Source of the DNA: JANRLT01 sp041736895
GTDB lineage: Bacteria; Planctomycetota; Planctomycetia; Pirellulales; JALHPA01
Assembly: GCA_041736895.1 (NCBI GenBank)
Contig: JBGSSS010000100.1
Location: 1 to 64,000 of the forward strand
Length of the DNA stretch: 64,000 nucleotides
Direction of reading: 5' to 3'
Below are positions 63,179-64,000 of this stretch, piece after piece. The notes under the pieces were generated by a model that saw only the letters and a list, made by a program, of their open reading frames with translations, was not told the DNA's origin and did no database searches. Position 1 is the first letter of the stretch. Each line of letters starts with the position of its first letter. The translations under genes and the position numbers were made by a program.

Positions 63179-63922
63179 ATGCACGACTACAGCGCGTTGT
63201 GCGACGATTACTATTTGAATTTGAATCTGGCAACCGAAATGGAGTTGCCCGGCAATCGTGAAACGATTCTGCATTACTTCGAACAGTTGCAGAAAAAGTA
63301 TCCCACGATGCGCAAATTCTACAGCCGCGAACGCAAAGATTACGTCCTCGAAGAAGACAAAGAGCAAGGGCATTATCGCTGGAGTACGGTCGAGACGCGT
63401 CGTGTTTGCTCGGGCTATGTGAACCCGTCGAGCCCCGAATCGGCCCTCGAACAGCATCGCTTCGTCCTCGAAACGATTCCCTACGCGCTGTCGATCAGTC
63501 CGCTGGAAGTCGAAGCGCTCGATGTGCTGTACGGCTTCGATTTTTCGTACCGCGGGAATCAGAATCTGCTTTTGGCCGAGACGCTGGGCTTTTGCCCTGC
63601 CTATGAGAAGCTGCTGGATTTGCCGGGGGCTAAGGTCATCAACTACGAGCCGGTCGTGACGCTCGCGGTCGAAGATGATTGCCGCACCCAGGTCCGGATG
63701 AGCATCGAAACCCGCACCACGGCGGCGCAAGTGCGCTCGGGCGATTTCCCCGAGGATCAATTCAGCGTCTATCTCACGGCGCGGCAGTACGGCAGCCTTG
63801 CCCCCGGCGTGACGTTTCTGCAAACGATGGAAAAGCTGGCCGAATTGGCCGCCAGCATCGTGCAGTCGCACGTGCGGCCGAATGTGCTCGAACCGTTGGC
63901 TCGGGCGATTTCGATGAAGTAG
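63179..63922 (+). CDS. Conserved-type hypothetical protein
   Basis: 247 residues from ATG 63179, eight bases after AGGGG; a longer frame begins at 63095. It is cytoplasmic, with mixed alpha/beta character: residues 1-20 include HDYSALCDDYYLNLNLATEM, then a charged helix with RETILHYFEQLQKKYP, and FYSRERKDYVLEEDK. The second half has TLAVEDDCRTQVRMSIETRT and a C-terminal helix HVRPNVLEPLARAISMK. It looks like a genuine conserved protein, as the codon bias is strong and the start well placed. I recognise no family or catalytic motif. Confidence 0.8.
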   Translation: MHDYSALCDDYYLNLNLATEMELPGNRETILHYFEQLQKKYPTMRKFYSRERKDYVLEEDKEQGHYRWSTVETRRVCSGYVNPSSPESALEQHRFVLETIPYALSISPLEVEALDVLYGFDFSYRGNQNLLLAETLGFCPAYEKLLDLPGAKVINYEPVVTLAVEDDCRTQVRMSIETRTTAAQVRSGDFPEDQFSVYLTARQYGSLAPGVTFLQTMEKLAELAASIVQSHVRPNVLEPLARAISMK

Positions 63923-63946
63923 GACAGGCTTTAGCCTGACTCGCTT

Positions 63947-63999
63947 AGCCGGATCGTCCACGGCCGGCGCGCTTCAGGCCGGCTGTGGACGGTCCGGCT
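63947..63999 (+). terminator. Long GC-rich hairpin at the window end
   Basis: AGCCGGATCGTCCACGGCCGG pairs with 63979-63999 except for two G-T type mismatches, around a 9-11 base loop. It follows the last gene by 25 bases. The window ends before any T-run can be seen. A related AGCCCGAGCGTCCACGCC unit lies at 17566-17588. Confidence 0.55.
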
Positions 64000-64000
64000 G

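Overview
The window is a GC-rich chromosomal segment of a planctomycete, most likely from the Pirellulales. The family content points there: a DUF1587/1592/1588/1595/1585 cytochrome-type protein next to a DUF1552 protein, a PVC-type CxxCH haem protein, an exported sulfatase, an SPFH protein, membrane-anchored alpha/alpha-toroid proteins, and a huge protein with an LEPR-like N-terminal export motif. Intergenic spaces are unusually rich in palindromic repeats of several families, which create many spurious small ORFs. Species cannot be named from the sequence alone.

Layout. 1-1.6 kb: end of an unidentified gene and a YehP-like VWA protein. 1.7-2.76 kb: two good tRNA-Arg genes and two degenerate tRNA-like sequences, alternating with hairpin repeats. 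3.3-6.2 kb: SPFH protein and a Cys-rich outer-surface protein. 6.2-7.65 kb: repeat-filled spacer with phased T-tracts. 7.65-19.7 kb: housekeeping genes (VOC protein, CNNM/CBS transporter, proB, purF, recJ, rpmG) around a 1401-residue low-complexity membrane protein. 20.1-23.6 kb: tandem paralogous toroid proteins. 23.9-27.6 kb: DUF1592/DUF1552 pair. 27.9-42.6 kb: surface-glycan locus. 42.9-51.9 kb: dioxygenase, MgtC, sulfatase, haem protein and DUF4038 glycosidase-like protein. 52.9-63.9 kb: cyclophilin/Ig-repeat giant, Aas-like bifunctional protein, FG-GAP protein, two secreted or conserved unknowns, and ogt.

The glycan locus is the most coherent system. A PglF-like 4,6-dehydratase, PglE-like aminotransferase, PglD-like acetyltransferase and PglC-like phosphoglycosyl transferase would make and load a diacetylbacillosamine-type sugar. 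Three GT4 enzymes extend it, a Wzx flippase exports it, and Wzy and Wzz proteins polymerise and set its length. A PhyH-type oxygenase and a FemAB-like acyltransferase close the operon. The PglD gene carries an in-frame TAA, so the pathway may be interrupted or completed by another gene.

No CRISPR array, rRNA, insertion sequence or phage module was seen. Start codons were often moved inward from the longest ORF to an ATG or GTG with a better ribosome-binding site or leader peptide; each choice is stated.
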